From: an uncultured Paracoccaceae bacterium
Lineage (GTDB): Bacteria; Pseudomonadota; Alphaproteobacteria; Rhodobacterales; Rhodobacteraceae
DNA length: 64,000 nucleotides
Direction: 5' to 3'
NCBI GenBank assembly: GCA_947501555.1
Contig: CANMWG010000002.1
Span: 134,224-198,223, forward strand
Every line of letters begins with the position of its first letter. Within the stretch, counting starts at the first letter, position 1. This document shows positions 27,284-36,083 of the stretch, one piece after another. The position numbers and the translations under genes are program-made. The notes under the pieces were generated by a model that was given only the letters and a program-made list of their open reading frames with translations, had not been told where the DNA came from and ran no database searches.

Positions 27284-27298
27284 TGAAAACCATTTTCA
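27284..27298. promoter_or_regulatory. Candidate BhcR operator 2
   Basis: TGAAAA-CCA-TTTTCA is a perfect 6-bp inverted repeat 62 bp upstream of bhcA and shares the TGAAA/TTTCA half-sites of operator 1 in the opposite arrangement. It is placed to act on the bhcABCD promoter. Confidence 0.5.
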
Positions 27299-27360
27299 AA
27301 AAAATATACGTGCAACCGTGATTTTGCCAAAACACACTCACCCTAATGGAGGTGAGGCAT

Positions 27361-28554
27361 ATGAGTTTTCAAAATCCCGTATTCATCCCCGGCCCGACAA
27401 ACATGCCAGAGGCGATCCGCAAGGCCTGTGACATGCCCACGATCGACCATCGGTCCCCCTTGTTTGGGCAGATCCTGCGTCCCGCGCGATCGGGCGTGCA
27501 GCAGGTCATCAAATCGACCGATGCCGAGGTGTTTATCTTTCCCTCCACAGGCACGGGCGGTTGGGAAACTGCGCTGACCAACACGCTTTCTGCCGGTGAC
27601 ACTGTCCTGGCCGCGCGTAACGGCATGTTCAGTCACCGCTGGATCGACATGTGCGAACGGCACGGACTGAATGTCGAGATCGTGGAAACCCCTTGGGGCC
27701 ACGGCATCCCGGCTGATCGCTATGCGGACATTCTGGCAGCGGATAAGACCCATCAGATCAAAGCCGTGCTGGCCACCCATAATGAAACGGCCACGGGCGT
27801 GACCTCTGACATTGCCGCTATCCGCCGTGCGATGGATGCGGCCCGCCACCCTGCGATGTTGTTTGTCGATGGCGTCAGTTCAATCGGGTCGATGGATTTC
27901 AGGTTTGACGCCTGGGGCGTCGATGTGGCTGTCACCGGGTCGCAAAAAGGGTTCATGCTGCCGGCGGGTCTGGCCATTGTAGGCTTCAGCCCCAAAGCGA
28001 TGGAGGCACGTTCGACCGCAACCTTACCGCGGACCTTCTTTGACGTGACCGACATGGGTAAGGGCTACGCGGCAAATGCCTACCCCTACACCCCAGCGGT
28101 TGGGCTATTGAACGGCTTGGCGCTGGCGACTGAAACGCTGTTGAGTGAGGGGCTCGACAACGTCTTTGCCCGCCACCACCGGATCGCGACCGGGGTTCGG
28201 GCGGCCGTTGGCGCCTGGGGGCTGAAGCTCTGTGCAGCGACGCCCAACGTGTATTCCGACACCGTCAGTGCTATCATGACGCCAGAAGGGTTCAATGCGA
28301 CGGATGTCGTCACCCTCGCGGCAGAGAAATACGGCGTGGCTTTTGGAACCGGGCTGGGCGCGGTTGCGGGCAAACTGTTCCGGATTGGTCATTTGGGCAG
28401 CATGACAGATGTCATGGCCCTGTCCGGCATTGCCACCGCCGAGATGTGCATGGTTGATCTTGGTATGGATATCACACTGGGCAGCGGCGTCGCGGCAGCG
28501 CAAGACTATTATCGCGGGAACGGCAGCACTAAATCAATGATGGATGCGGCATAA
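27361..28554 (+). CDS. bhcA: L-aspartate:glyoxylate aminotransferase
   Basis: This 397-residue PLP enzyme moves the amino group of aspartate to glyoxylate, giving glycine and oxaloacetate in the beta-hydroxyaspartate cycle. It belongs to the class V alanine-glyoxylate/serine-glyoxylate aminotransferase group: FIPGPTNMPEAIR at the start, PSTGTGGWETAL, and the PLP lysine Lys196 in TGSQKGFMLPAG. The start at 27361 is fixed by a near-perfect ribosome site, GGAGGTGAGG (27348-27357). Its stop overlaps the bhcB start (TAATG). Confidence 0.93.
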   Translation: MSFQNPVFIPGPTNMPEAIRKACDMPTIDHRSPLFGQILRPARSGVQQVIKSTDAEVFIFPSTGTGGWETALTNTLSAGDTVLAARNGMFSHRWIDMCERHGLNVEIVETPWGHGIPADRYADILAADKTHQIKAVLATHNETATGVTSDIAAIRRAMDAARHPAMLFVDGVSSIGSMDFRFDAWGVDVAVTGSQKGFMLPAGLAIVGFSPKAMEARSTATLPRTFFDVTDMGKGYAANAYPYTPAVGLLNGLALATETLLSEGLDNVFARHHRIATGVRAAVGAWGLKLCAATPNVYSDTVSAIMTPEGFNATDVVTLAAEKYGVAFGTGLGAVAGKLFRIGHLGSMTDVMALSGIATAEMCMVDLGMDITLGSGVAAAQDYYRGNGSTKSMMDAA

Positions 28555-29525
28555 TGAAAGACCTCGGTGAAATGTATATTCCCACTTATGATGACGTGAT
28601 TGCGGCGCATGCGCGGATCAAACCGCATATCCACCGCACGCCGGTGCTGACCTCAAGCTACCTCAATGACCTGACCGGGGCGCAGCTGTTCTTTAAATGC
28701 GAGAACTTTCAGAAGGCCGGTGCGTTCAAGGTACGGGGCGCATCGAACGCTGTCTTTGGCTTATCTGATGCGGCCGCAGAGAACGGTGTCTGCACACATT
28801 CATCCGGCAATCACGCCCTATCCCTGTCTTATGCGGCGGGACGGCGGGGCATTCCATGTAACGTGGTCATGCCACGCACGGCACCACAAGCAAAAAAGGA
28901 CGCGGTACGCGGATATGGCGGAATCATCACAGAATGCGAGCCCTCAACGACCTCTCGCGAAGCAGTGTTTGCTGGTGTGCAGGCTGAAACAGGCGGGGAC
29001 TTCGTCCATCCTTATAATGACCCACGGGTTATTGCGGGTCAGGGCACTTGCAGCTGGGAACTGATGGAACAGACGGATGGGCTGGACATGATCGTGGCCC
29101 CCATTGGCGGCGGCGGGATGATTTCGGGCACTTGCCTGACTTTGTCCAACATCGCACCAGAGGTGCAGATCATTGCGTCAGAACCCGAGCAGGCTGACGA
29201 TGCCTATCGCAGCTTCAAGGCAGGGCACATCATTGCAGACGACGCGCCCGTGACCATCGCGGATGGGCTGAAGGTGCCGCTGAAGGACCTGACCTGGCAT
29301 TTCGTCCGCAACCATGTGTCCGAGATTTTCACAGCCTCCGAGCAAGAGATCATCGATGCGATGAAACTGACATGGCAGCGGATGAAGATCGTCATGGAAC
29401 CCAGCTGTGCCGTGCCATTGGCGACGATCATCAAGAACCCCGACTTTTTTGCAGGCAAGCGCGTGGGTGTTGTGATCACCGGCGGCAATGTTGATTTGGA
29501 CAAACTGCCCTGGATGCAGGGCTGA
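28554..29525 (+). CDS. bhcB: erythro-beta-hydroxyaspartate dehydratase
   Basis: This 323-residue PLP enzyme of the serine/threonine dehydratase fold converts beta-hydroxyaspartate to iminosuccinate. The PLP lysine is Lys59 in KAGAFKVRGA, with the SSGNHALSLSYAA cofactor loop and the phosphate-binding PIGGGGMISG (about 182-191). It overlaps the bhcA stop by one base. A second Met six codons in is a possible alternative start. Confidence 0.93.
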   Translation: MKDLGEMYIPTYDDVIAAHARIKPHIHRTPVLTSSYLNDLTGAQLFFKCENFQKAGAFKVRGASNAVFGLSDAAAENGVCTHSSGNHALSLSYAAGRRGIPCNVVMPRTAPQAKKDAVRGYGGIITECEPSTTSREAVFAGVQAETGGDFVHPYNDPRVIAGQGTCSWELMEQTDGLDMIVAPIGGGGMISGTCLTLSNIAPEVQIIASEPEQADDAYRSFKAGHIIADDAPVTIADGLKVPLKDLTWHFVRNHVSEIFTASEQEIIDAMKLTWQRMKIVMEPSCAVPLATIIKNPDFFAGKRVGVVITGGNVDLDKLPWMQG

Positions 29526-29537
29526 GGGAGAGAAGAC

Positions 29538-30701
29538 ATGAACGATATGAGCAACCTGAAAAACCTCGAAGTGGGCTATGACGTCCCGGCCCTGCCCGGC
29601 ATGGATGAGGCCGACATCCAGACCCCTTGCCTCGTGCTGAATCTGGATGCGCTGGAACGCAACATCAAGAAAATGGGCGATTTCGCCAAATCCCACGGCA
29701 TGCGCCACCGGGTGCATGGCAAGATGCACAAATCCGTTGATGTGGCCCTGTTGCAAGAACGGCTGGGCGGGTCCTGTGGCGTATGTTGTCAAAAAGTGTC
29801 CGAGGCCGAGGTGTTCGCCCGGGGTGGCATCAAGGATGTGCTTGTCTCCAACCAGGTGCGTGATCCGCTGAAAATCGACCGTCTTGCGCGCATCCCAAAG
29901 TTGGGTGCCCGTGCGATCTGCTGTGTGGATGATATGGACAATGTGGCTGATCTATCGGCGGCGGCGCAAAAGCATGGCACGCAGATCGAATGCTTGGTGG
30001 AGATTGACGTCGGCGCAGGCCGGTGCGGCGTTCAATACGGGGTGCCAGTTGTGGAACTGGCAAAGGCCATAGATGCGGCCCCGGGGCTGAAATATGCGGG
30101 CATTCAAGCCTATCAAGGCGCGATGCAACATCTGGACACATACGCCGAACGGCAAGACAAAACCCAGATTGCCATTGACCAGGTCGCCGAGACATTGGCG
30201 ATGCTCAAGGCCGAAGGCATTGAGAGCGATATCGTCGGTGGAGGCGGCACGGGATCCTATTACTTCGAAAGCGCGTCGGGCGTATTCAATGAATTACAGT
30301 GTGGATCTTATGCGTTCATGGACGCTGATTACGGGCGTATTCTGGATAAGGACGGCAACCGGATCGACAAGGGGGAATGGGAAAACGCGCTGTTTATCCT
30401 GACTTCTGTCATGAGCCATGCCAAGGCCGACAAGGCCATTGTTGATGCGGGCCTCAAAGCGCAATCGGTCGATAGCGGGCTACCAACGATTTATGGCCGA
30501 ACGGATGTCGACTACGTCAAATGTTCGGATGAACACGGCGTCGTTGCTGACCCTGATGGCGTTTTGAACGTGAATGACAAATTGAAACTGGTGCCTGGCC
30601 ATTGCGACCCAACGTGCAATGTGCATGACTGGTATGTAGGTGTACGGGATGGCAAAGTAGAAACGCTCTGGCCCGTTTCTGCACGCGGCAAAGCCTATTA
30701 A
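29538..30701 (+). CDS. bhcC: beta-hydroxyaspartate aldolase
   Basis: This 387-residue PLP enzyme of the D-threonine aldolase (alanine racemase-fold) group joins glycine and glyoxylate to beta-hydroxyaspartate, the carbon-carbon bond-forming step of the cycle. The likely PLP lysine is Lys62 in HRVHGKMHKS. Metal-binding His and Cys lie near the C-terminus in VPGHCDPTCNVHDW. It has a GGGAGAG ribosome site and lies 12 bp after bhcB. Confidence 0.93.
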   Translation: MNDMSNLKNLEVGYDVPALPGMDEADIQTPCLVLNLDALERNIKKMGDFAKSHGMRHRVHGKMHKSVDVALLQERLGGSCGVCCQKVSEAEVFARGGIKDVLVSNQVRDPLKIDRLARIPKLGARAICCVDDMDNVADLSAAAQKHGTQIECLVEIDVGAGRCGVQYGVPVVELAKAIDAAPGLKYAGIQAYQGAMQHLDTYAERQDKTQIAIDQVAETLAMLKAEGIESDIVGGGGTGSYYFESASGVFNELQCGSYAFMDADYGRILDKDGNRIDKGEWENALFILTSVMSHAKADKAIVDAGLKAQSVDSGLPTIYGRTDVDYVKCSDEHGVVADPDGVLNVNDKLKLVPGHCDPTCNVHDWYVGVRDGKVETLWPVSARGKAY

Positions 30702-30705
30702 GCGC

Positions 30706-30762
30706 TCTTCGCGCCCTTACGGCCGCTCATCGCGAAGAAAGCCCGCAAGGGCTTGATGAGCG
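30706..30762 (+). other. Structured intercistronic element between bhcC and bhcD
   Basis: An outer 8-bp stem (CGCTCATC 30724-30731, GATGAGCG 30755-30762) encloses an inner hairpin AAGCCC-GCAA-GGGCTT (30739-30754) with a GNRA-type tetraloop. A third segment, TCTTCGCG (30706-30713), can pair with CGCGAAGA (30731-30738) inside the outer stem, a possible pseudoknot. There is no T tract, so it is more likely an mRNA-processing or translation-control element than a terminator. Confidence 0.55.
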
Positions 30763-30784
30763 CCCACACAAGAAAGTCTTCCTG

Positions 30785-31750
30785 ATGTTTATCGTCCCCG
30801 AAGCCGCAATCGCGGATATCCTGACCCGCACTGATGCTTTTACCGCTGTCGAGCAGGTCTTTGCAGCCTTGTCCGCTGGCAGCGCCCACAACTTTCCAGT
30901 GATCCGCGAGGCCATTGGGCACGAAGATGCACTCTATGGGTTCAAAGGCGGATTTGATGGCAAAGGGATGTCGTTGGGCCTGAAGGCAGGTGGATACTGG
31001 CCGCATAACCTGCAAAGGCGTGGATTGATCAACCATCAATCCACTGTTTTCCTCTTCGACCCCAACACTGGCAAGGTCGCCGCCATGGTAGGGGGCAACC
31101 TGCTGACCGCCTTGCGCACGGCGGCGGCGTCTGCGGTGTCCATCAAACATCTGGCCCGCAAGGATGCAAAAGTCATGGGGATGATCGGCGCGGGCCATCA
31201 GGCGAAATTCCAACTGCGCGCGGCCTTAGAGACGCACAGCTTCAAAAAAGTCATCGGCTGGAATCGCACCCCCGCAGCGCTGCTGGGCCTGGCCGAAGTT
31301 GCCATGCAAGCAGGTGTGCCATTCGAAGCTGTCAGTCTTGACGGCATGACCGAGGCTGACGTCGTGATCTCAATCACTTCCGTCTTCTCACCCATCTTCG
31401 GTGCCGCGCATATCAGCCCAGGCACCCATGTCGCTTGCATGGGCACGGACACCATCGGCAAGCAGGAATGCGGCACCGACCTGATCACCAAAGCGACGGT
31501 TTTCACCGATGAGATCGGGCAGTCGATCACCTTGGGCGAGGCGCAACACGCCATCAAGGCAGGGCTCAAAGCGCGCGATGCCATTACCGAACTTGGGGCA
31601 GTGATCAACGGCGCCCATGCAGGCCGTACGTCGGATGACGAAATCACGCTGTTCGATGGAACCGGGGTGGGGCTACAGGACCTTGCGGTCGCCGCATCTA
31701 TCGTCGAACGGGCCGTCGAAAAGGGCGCGGCAATCGAAGTAGACTTCTAA
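30785..31750 (+). CDS. bhcD: Iminosuccinate reductase
   Basis: This 321-residue enzyme of the ornithine cyclodeaminase/mu-crystallin family reduces iminosuccinate to aspartate with NAD(P)H, closing the cycle. The Rossmann motif MGMIGAGHQAKFQLRAAL (about 131-148) and the active-site GLKAGGYWP (Lys67) are visible. It is separated from bhcC by an 83-bp structured spacer and has only a weak ribosome site, so its expression may be set separately. Confidence 0.92.
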   Translation: MFIVPEAAIADILTRTDAFTAVEQVFAALSAGSAHNFPVIREAIGHEDALYGFKGGFDGKGMSLGLKAGGYWPHNLQRRGLINHQSTVFLFDPNTGKVAAMVGGNLLTALRTAAASAVSIKHLARKDAKVMGMIGAGHQAKFQLRAALETHSFKKVIGWNRTPAALLGLAEVAMQAGVPFEAVSLDGMTEADVVISITSVFSPIFGAAHISPGTHVACMGTDTIGKQECGTDLITKATVFTDEIGQSITLGEAQHAIKAGLKARDAITELGAVINGAHAGRTSDDEITLFDGTGVGLQDLAVAASIVERAVEKGAAIEVDF

Positions 31751-31753
31751 GAA

Positions 31754-31778
31754 GGCCCCCGCCAACGCGGCGGGGGCC
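31754..31778. terminator. GC-rich convergent terminator between bhcD and the nucleobase permease
   Basis: GGCCCCCGCC (31754-31763) and GGCGGGGGCC (31769-31778) form a perfect 10-bp stem with a 5-nt loop, between two stop codons that face each other. It probably ends transcription from both sides. Confidence 0.75.
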
Positions 31779-31784
31779 CAAAAA

Positions 31785-33095
31785 TCACTCTTCTTTCGGC
31801 AGGATCAAGTTCAACCCAATCGCCATCATCGCGGTTGGTGCGACGGCCGAAGTTGCCAGTGTTTTGATCACACCCGGCAGATATTGCACAGCCGTTGGTA
31901 CCAGATTCAGGCCCAGCCCAAATGACAAAGACACCGCGATGATGATCATCGTCCGGCGGGTCATCTTTTCCTCAGCCAGCACGTTCAGACCCGCAGCAGC
32001 GACCATCCCGAACATCACGATCACACCACCGCCCAGAACAGGCAAAGGCATGGAGGCGATCACCGCACCAATTTTTGGGATCAGTCCGCAGATGATCATG
32101 ATGACCCCCGCGATCGTCACAACGTGGCGGGACATGATACCGGTCATACCAACGATCCCGACGTTCTGGCTAAACGACGTGTTGGGCAATCCGCCAAAGA
32201 CACCCGCGATCGCTGTACCCAGACCATCCGCATAGGTGGCGCCTGCGATTTCCTCATCCGTCGCATCGCGACCTGCACCGGCCTTGGCTGTGGCTGACGC
32301 ATCGCCCACGGTCTCAATTGCCGACACGATTGACACCAATGTCACGGCAATCACAGCACCGAGGTTGAACTCAAACCCATAAGGCAACGGGCTAATTGGA
32401 GTAATCCAGGCCGCACCAGCAACGGGTGCAAAATTCACCATGCCCAAGGCAAAGGCCAGAACGTAACCCGCCAGCAGGCCGATCAGAATGCCAGAGGCGG
32501 ACAATGTACCTTTGGTGAAAAACTTCACGCCCAGCGCGATAACGATGACGGTCAAGGCAACAGACCAATGCTTCAGCGAGCCAAAACTTTCAGCTTGCAT
32601 CTGGAAATCAGCTGCCCCGCCCGCGGCGTATTTGATCGCCACAGGGATCAGATAAACCCCGATGGTCAGGATCACGAGGCCAGTCACCAGCGGTGGGAAA
32701 AGCCAGCGCAAATGTTTGATGAAGGCACCAAGCGCAAAATGTACGACACCGCCGATAATACATGCGGTCAAGGCCACGCTGAGCCCCATCGTTGCGGCCA
32801 CACCCGCCAAGACGCCCACAAAGGCAAAGCTGGTCCCCTGCATGATCGGCAGGCGCGCGCCAACCGGGCCCACGCCCACGGTTTGGAACACCGTAGCGAT
32901 ACCCGCAAACAGCATGGCCATTTGGATCAGGTAAATCTGTTCCGGCCCACCAAAGGCCAGCCCCGCAGCCCCTGCCACGATAATCGAAGGCGTTACGTTT
33001 GACGCAAACATCGCCAGCACATGTTGCAATCCCAGCGGGACGGCCTGTGCCAGCGGCGGCGTCACATTCGGATCGCTATAAGTCGTATCAGTCAT
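31785..33095 (-). CDS. NCS2 nucleobase permease (urate/xanthine type)
   Basis: This 436-residue membrane transporter has 12-14 helices and the NCS2 signatures PLGLQHVLAMFASNVTP at the start and the QNVGIVGMTGIMSR segment that contains the family Q/E-N-x-G motif. The neighbouring allA and puuE-uraD genes make urate or xanthine the likely cargo. I start it at 33095, since the upstream extension lacks a ribosome site. Confidence 0.92.
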   Translation of the reverse strand: MTDTTYSDPNVTPPLAQAVPLGLQHVLAMFASNVTPSIIVAGAAGLAFGGPEQIYLIQMAMLFAGIATVFQTVGVGPVGARLPIMQGTSFAFVGVLAGVAATMGLSVALTACIIGGVVHFALGAFIKHLRWLFPPLVTGLVILTIGVYLIPVAIKYAAGGAADFQMQAESFGSLKHWSVALTVIVIALGVKFFTKGTLSASGILIGLLAGYVLAFALGMVNFAPVAGAAWITPISPLPYGFEFNLGAVIAVTLVSIVSAIETVGDASATAKAGAGRDATDEEIAGATYADGLGTAIAGVFGGLPNTSFSQNVGIVGMTGIMSRHVVTIAGVIMIICGLIPKIGAVIASMPLPVLGGGVIVMFGMVAAAGLNVLAEEKMTRRTMIIIAVSLSFGLGLNLVPTAVQYLPGVIKTLATSAVAPTAMMAIGLNLILPKEE

Positions 33096-33141
33096 TTCAT
33101 TGTCCCTTGTTATTTGGCCGGTCTTCCCGCCGGACCAATCC

Positions 33142-33615
33142 CTACACAACCACGCGGTAAGGCGTGGCAAACAGATGTTCCTCCAGATTTGGGCCCTCGC
33201 CGATCCGGTCGATCACAGCAAACAGGCCCGGGCCCGACAGGGGGGTCAACACCCCATGCCAGACATTGCGATGAAAATTGATGCCTTCGCCCGGTGCCGT
33301 GATGAAGGCTTGCGGGTGCAAATCATCGTCTGCAACCACGACCAAAAACGCATCCATGCTCATTGGAATGAAAGCCTGTGATCCCTCTGGATGCCGTTCG
33401 ATCAGATCAAGCTGGTAGGGCAGTTCCCGCAATTCGGACCGAAACAGGCTGATCCCGACCCGGCCATCCGCCACATCGACCTGTGCGCGGTCGTGGAACC
33501 GGCCACAGAGCCCCGCGTTGATCATCTTATCGGGATCGCCATCACAATTCAGCACATCCCCAAACGGTGCAAATGCCGCAGCGGTCAGTGGGGATATGCG
33601 GATATCTGCGGTCAT
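33142..33615 (-). CDS. allA: Ureidoglycolate lyase
   Basis: This 157-residue cupin-like enzyme splits ureidoglycolate into glyoxylate and urea. The family is seen in AFAPFGDVLNCDG at the start, in ELPYQLDLIERHPEGSQAFIPM, and in NFHRNVWHGVLTPL near the metal-independent active site. It overlaps puuE-uraD by four bases. Its product, glyoxylate, is the substrate of the bhc enzymes encoded next door. Confidence 0.94.
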   Translation of the reverse strand: MTADIRISPLTAAAFAPFGDVLNCDGDPDKMINAGLCGRFHDRAQVDVADGRVGISLFRSELRELPYQLDLIERHPEGSQAFIPMSMDAFLVVVADDDLHPQAFITAPGEGINFHRNVWHGVLTPLSGPGLFAVIDRIGEGPNLEEHLFATPYRVVV

Positions 33616-35012
33616 CTAGGCAGCAGTTCTTTCAAACGGTGAAACGCGATCCGCTCAACCTGATGGCAAGCCTGCGCAAATTCGGCATCGCGATCATTCT
33701 CTAAACGCGCCGCAAACGCAGCCTGGATCGACGCCTTATCATGGTCCCGGACCGCGATGATGAAGGGAAAGCCAAACTTTTCAACGTATGCTGCATTCTG
33801 CGCCGCAAATGCTGTCCGCTCCGCATCCGTCAAAGCATCGAGCCCGGCTGATGCCTGCTCTGCTGTGCTTTCCGCCGTCAACCGCTTGGCTGCAGCCAAT
33901 TTGCCTGCCAAATCAGGATGCGCTGTCAGCACGCCTAGGCGCTCTTCCTCAGATGCAGACCGAAACGCCCGGCACATAGCGTTGTGCAAGCCCACGACAG
34001 TGTCATGCGCAGGGCCCAGTTCCAGATCAAAGGCGCGTTCCTCGACCCATGGGGAATGCTCGAACACATGGTCAAACTTTGCCATGAACGTAGCCTTATC
34101 CATCAGCGAAGGACGTTCCCAACGCTGATGCGGGTGCGCTGTCGCCCAATGGTCCGCGATCTGTTCGCGGGTGGCAAACCATACGCCCTCATGCCCTTGC
34201 GCGTATTCAATGAACTGGCGTAGCGCTTCAGCCCGGCCCGGGCGGCCCACAAGACGGCAATGCAGGCCCACCGACATCATGCGCCCGCCTTCGCGGTAGA
34301 GCGCATCGAAACTGGCCTTGAGGTAATCATAAAACTGCGCGCCTGCGTTGAACCCCTGCGGTGTGGCAAAGCGCATATCATTGGCGTCCAGCGTATAAGG
34401 CACGATCAGCTGATCCTGACGGCCAAATTCCATCCAGTACGGCAGATCATCGGCATAGGTATCGGCCACATAGGCAAATTGACCTGTTTCAGCGGCCAAA
34501 CGAACCGTATTCACCGAACAACGCCCCGTATACCAACCGCGCGGCGGGGTGCCCACAACCTCAGTATGCAGGCGGATGGCCTCGGCCATGTCGGCCCGCT
34601 CAATGTCTTCGGGCGCGTCTTTATATTCGATCCATTTCAACCCGTGGCTGGCGATTTCCCAACCTGCGTTTTGCATCGCGGCGACCTGTTCGGGCGCCCG
34701 GGCCAAGGCCGTGGCCACCCCGTAAACCGTCACGGGCAAATCAGCCATCATCCGGTGCAGCCGCCAGAACCCGGCCCGCGCGCCGTATTCATACATGCTT
34801 TCCATGTTCCAATGGCGTTGACCGGGCCAGCTGGCGGCACCGACAATCTCGGACAGAAACGCCTCGGACCCTGCATCCCCATGCAGGATGTTATTCTCAC
34901 CACCCTCTTCGTAATTCAGCACAATCTGAACCGCGATGCGCGCGCCACCCGGCCATTGCGGGTCGGGTGGATTAGGGCCAAAGCCACTCATATCTCGGGG
35001 GTAACGGTGCAT
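33612..35012 (-). CDS. puuE-uraD: Allantoinase PuuE fused to OHCU decarboxylase UraD
   Basis: This 466-residue fusion covers two steps of urate breakdown. Residues 1-300 are a polysaccharide deacetylase-like allantoinase (VLNYEEGGENN, WEIASHGLKWIEY, SVGLHCRLVGRPGR). Residues 303-466 are 2-oxo-4-hydroxy-4-carboxy-5-ureidoimidazoline decarboxylase, with the typical LTAHPDLAGKL, the catalytic His region near FEHSPWVEERAF, and NAAYVEKFGFPFIIAVRDH. The fusion is known in other proteobacteria. It is the first gene of an operon with allA and the permease. Confidence 0.94.
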   Translation of the reverse strand: MHRYPRDMSGFGPNPPDPQWPGGARIAVQIVLNYEEGGENNILHGDAGSEAFLSEIVGAASWPGQRHWNMESMYEYGARAGFWRLHRMMADLPVTVYGVATALARAPEQVAAMQNAGWEIASHGLKWIEYKDAPEDIERADMAEAIRLHTEVVGTPPRGWYTGRCSVNTVRLAAETGQFAYVADTYADDLPYWMEFGRQDQLIVPYTLDANDMRFATPQGFNAGAQFYDYLKASFDALYREGGRMMSVGLHCRLVGRPGRAEALRQFIEYAQGHEGVWFATREQIADHWATAHPHQRWERPSLMDKATFMAKFDHVFEHSPWVEERAFDLELGPAHDTVVGLHNAMCRAFRSASEEERLGVLTAHPDLAGKLAAAKRLTAESTAEQASAGLDALTDAERTAFAAQNAAYVEKFGFPFIIAVRDHDKASIQAAFAARLENDRDAEFAQACHQVERIAFHRLKELLPR

Positions 35013-35072
35013 TCTTGTCCTCTTGTTAATTTACATCGTATTCCGAAATAATAGGTGTTTTTTTCAAAAAAT

Positions 35073-35993
35073 TCATGAAACACTTTCGGTGGCCCGAATG
35101 ACACCGGCGATGCGTTCCATCATGAAATCCATGAACATCCGCGTCTTTGGGTCTTGGTGGCGTCGGTGCATGTAAAGACAGGCCATCTGCACCGGCATCG
35201 GCGGGGTCGCCGCGGCCACGATCACCAACGCGCCTGAGACCAGATGATCGACCACCTCAAAGCGCGGTTTCATCGCAACCCCCTGCCCCGCCAGCGCCCA
35301 ATCAGTCAGCACATCGCCATCATCCGATTCCAAACGGCCCGCGATCCGAAACCGCTTGGGGCCAGCATCTGTCTGCAACCGCCACTGGAATTCCGACGCA
35401 CCGGGGAAGCGCAGGTTCAGGCATTCATGCTTGTCCTTGACCAAGGCAGTGCCATCTGCCGGATGCCCACGTGCTGCAATATAATCCGGCGAGGCCACCA
35501 ATACTCGCCCCACATCGGCAATCTTGCGCATCCGCAAATTGCTATCGGCGGGCTGACCCAGATGAAACGCTAGGTCGAGCCCCTCTGCCGTCATATCGAC
35601 ATTCCGATCCGTCATGCGCAGGCGCACATCGATCAGCGGATAGGCTTGCGCAAATGCGGGCACATGGGGTGCGATCAAACGGCGCCCCACACCCAAAGGG
35701 GCCGCCACATGCAGCAGGCCCTTGGGGTTTTCGGTCAGCTCGGTCACCTGCGCTTCGGCATAGTCCACCGCGTCCAGCACGCTACAGGCTCCGCCATAAA
35801 AGGCCTTGCCTTGGGCGGTTGGTGTCAGACTGCGCGTGGTGCGCTGGAACAGGCGGACAGACAGATGATCCTCTAGCTGCGATATGCGGGCCGAAGTCAC
35901 AGCCGGCGAAATGCGCAAATCACGGCCAGCGGCGGACATTGAGCCCAATTCATAGACCCGCACAAAGGTGCGTATGTTTTCCAGATAAGACAT
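35073..35993 (-). CDS. LysR family transcriptional regulator
   Basis: This 306-residue regulator has an N-terminal winged helix (MSYLENIRTFVRVYELGSMS, then DLRISPAVTSARISQLEDHL) and a periplasmic-binding-like effector domain. I start it at 35993; a longer frame to 36311 overlaps the divergent puuD gene. It lies between puuE-uraD (same strand, 60 bp) and puuD (divergent, 90 bp), so it probably regulates purine catabolism. Confidence 0.9.
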   Translation of the reverse strand: MSYLENIRTFVRVYELGSMSAAGRDLRISPAVTSARISQLEDHLSVRLFQRTTRSLTPTAQGKAFYGGACSVLDAVDYAEAQVTELTENPKGLLHVAAPLGVGRRLIAPHVPAFAQAYPLIDVRLRMTDRNVDMTAEGLDLAFHLGQPADSNLRMRKIADVGRVLVASPDYIAARGHPADGTALVKDKHECLNLRFPGASEFQWRLQTDAGPKRFRIAGRLESDDGDVLTDWALAGQGVAMKPRFEVVDHLVSGALVIVAAATPPMPVQMACLYMHRRHQDPKTRMFMDFMMERIAGVIRATESVS

Positions 35994-36083
35994 TATTCCG
36001 CATTTTTTGATAGAGCCTTGCAATATCAGGGAATACAAGAGAACCAAAGCGCTGACTAGACTGCCCGCAAAAGGGGACGCCAT

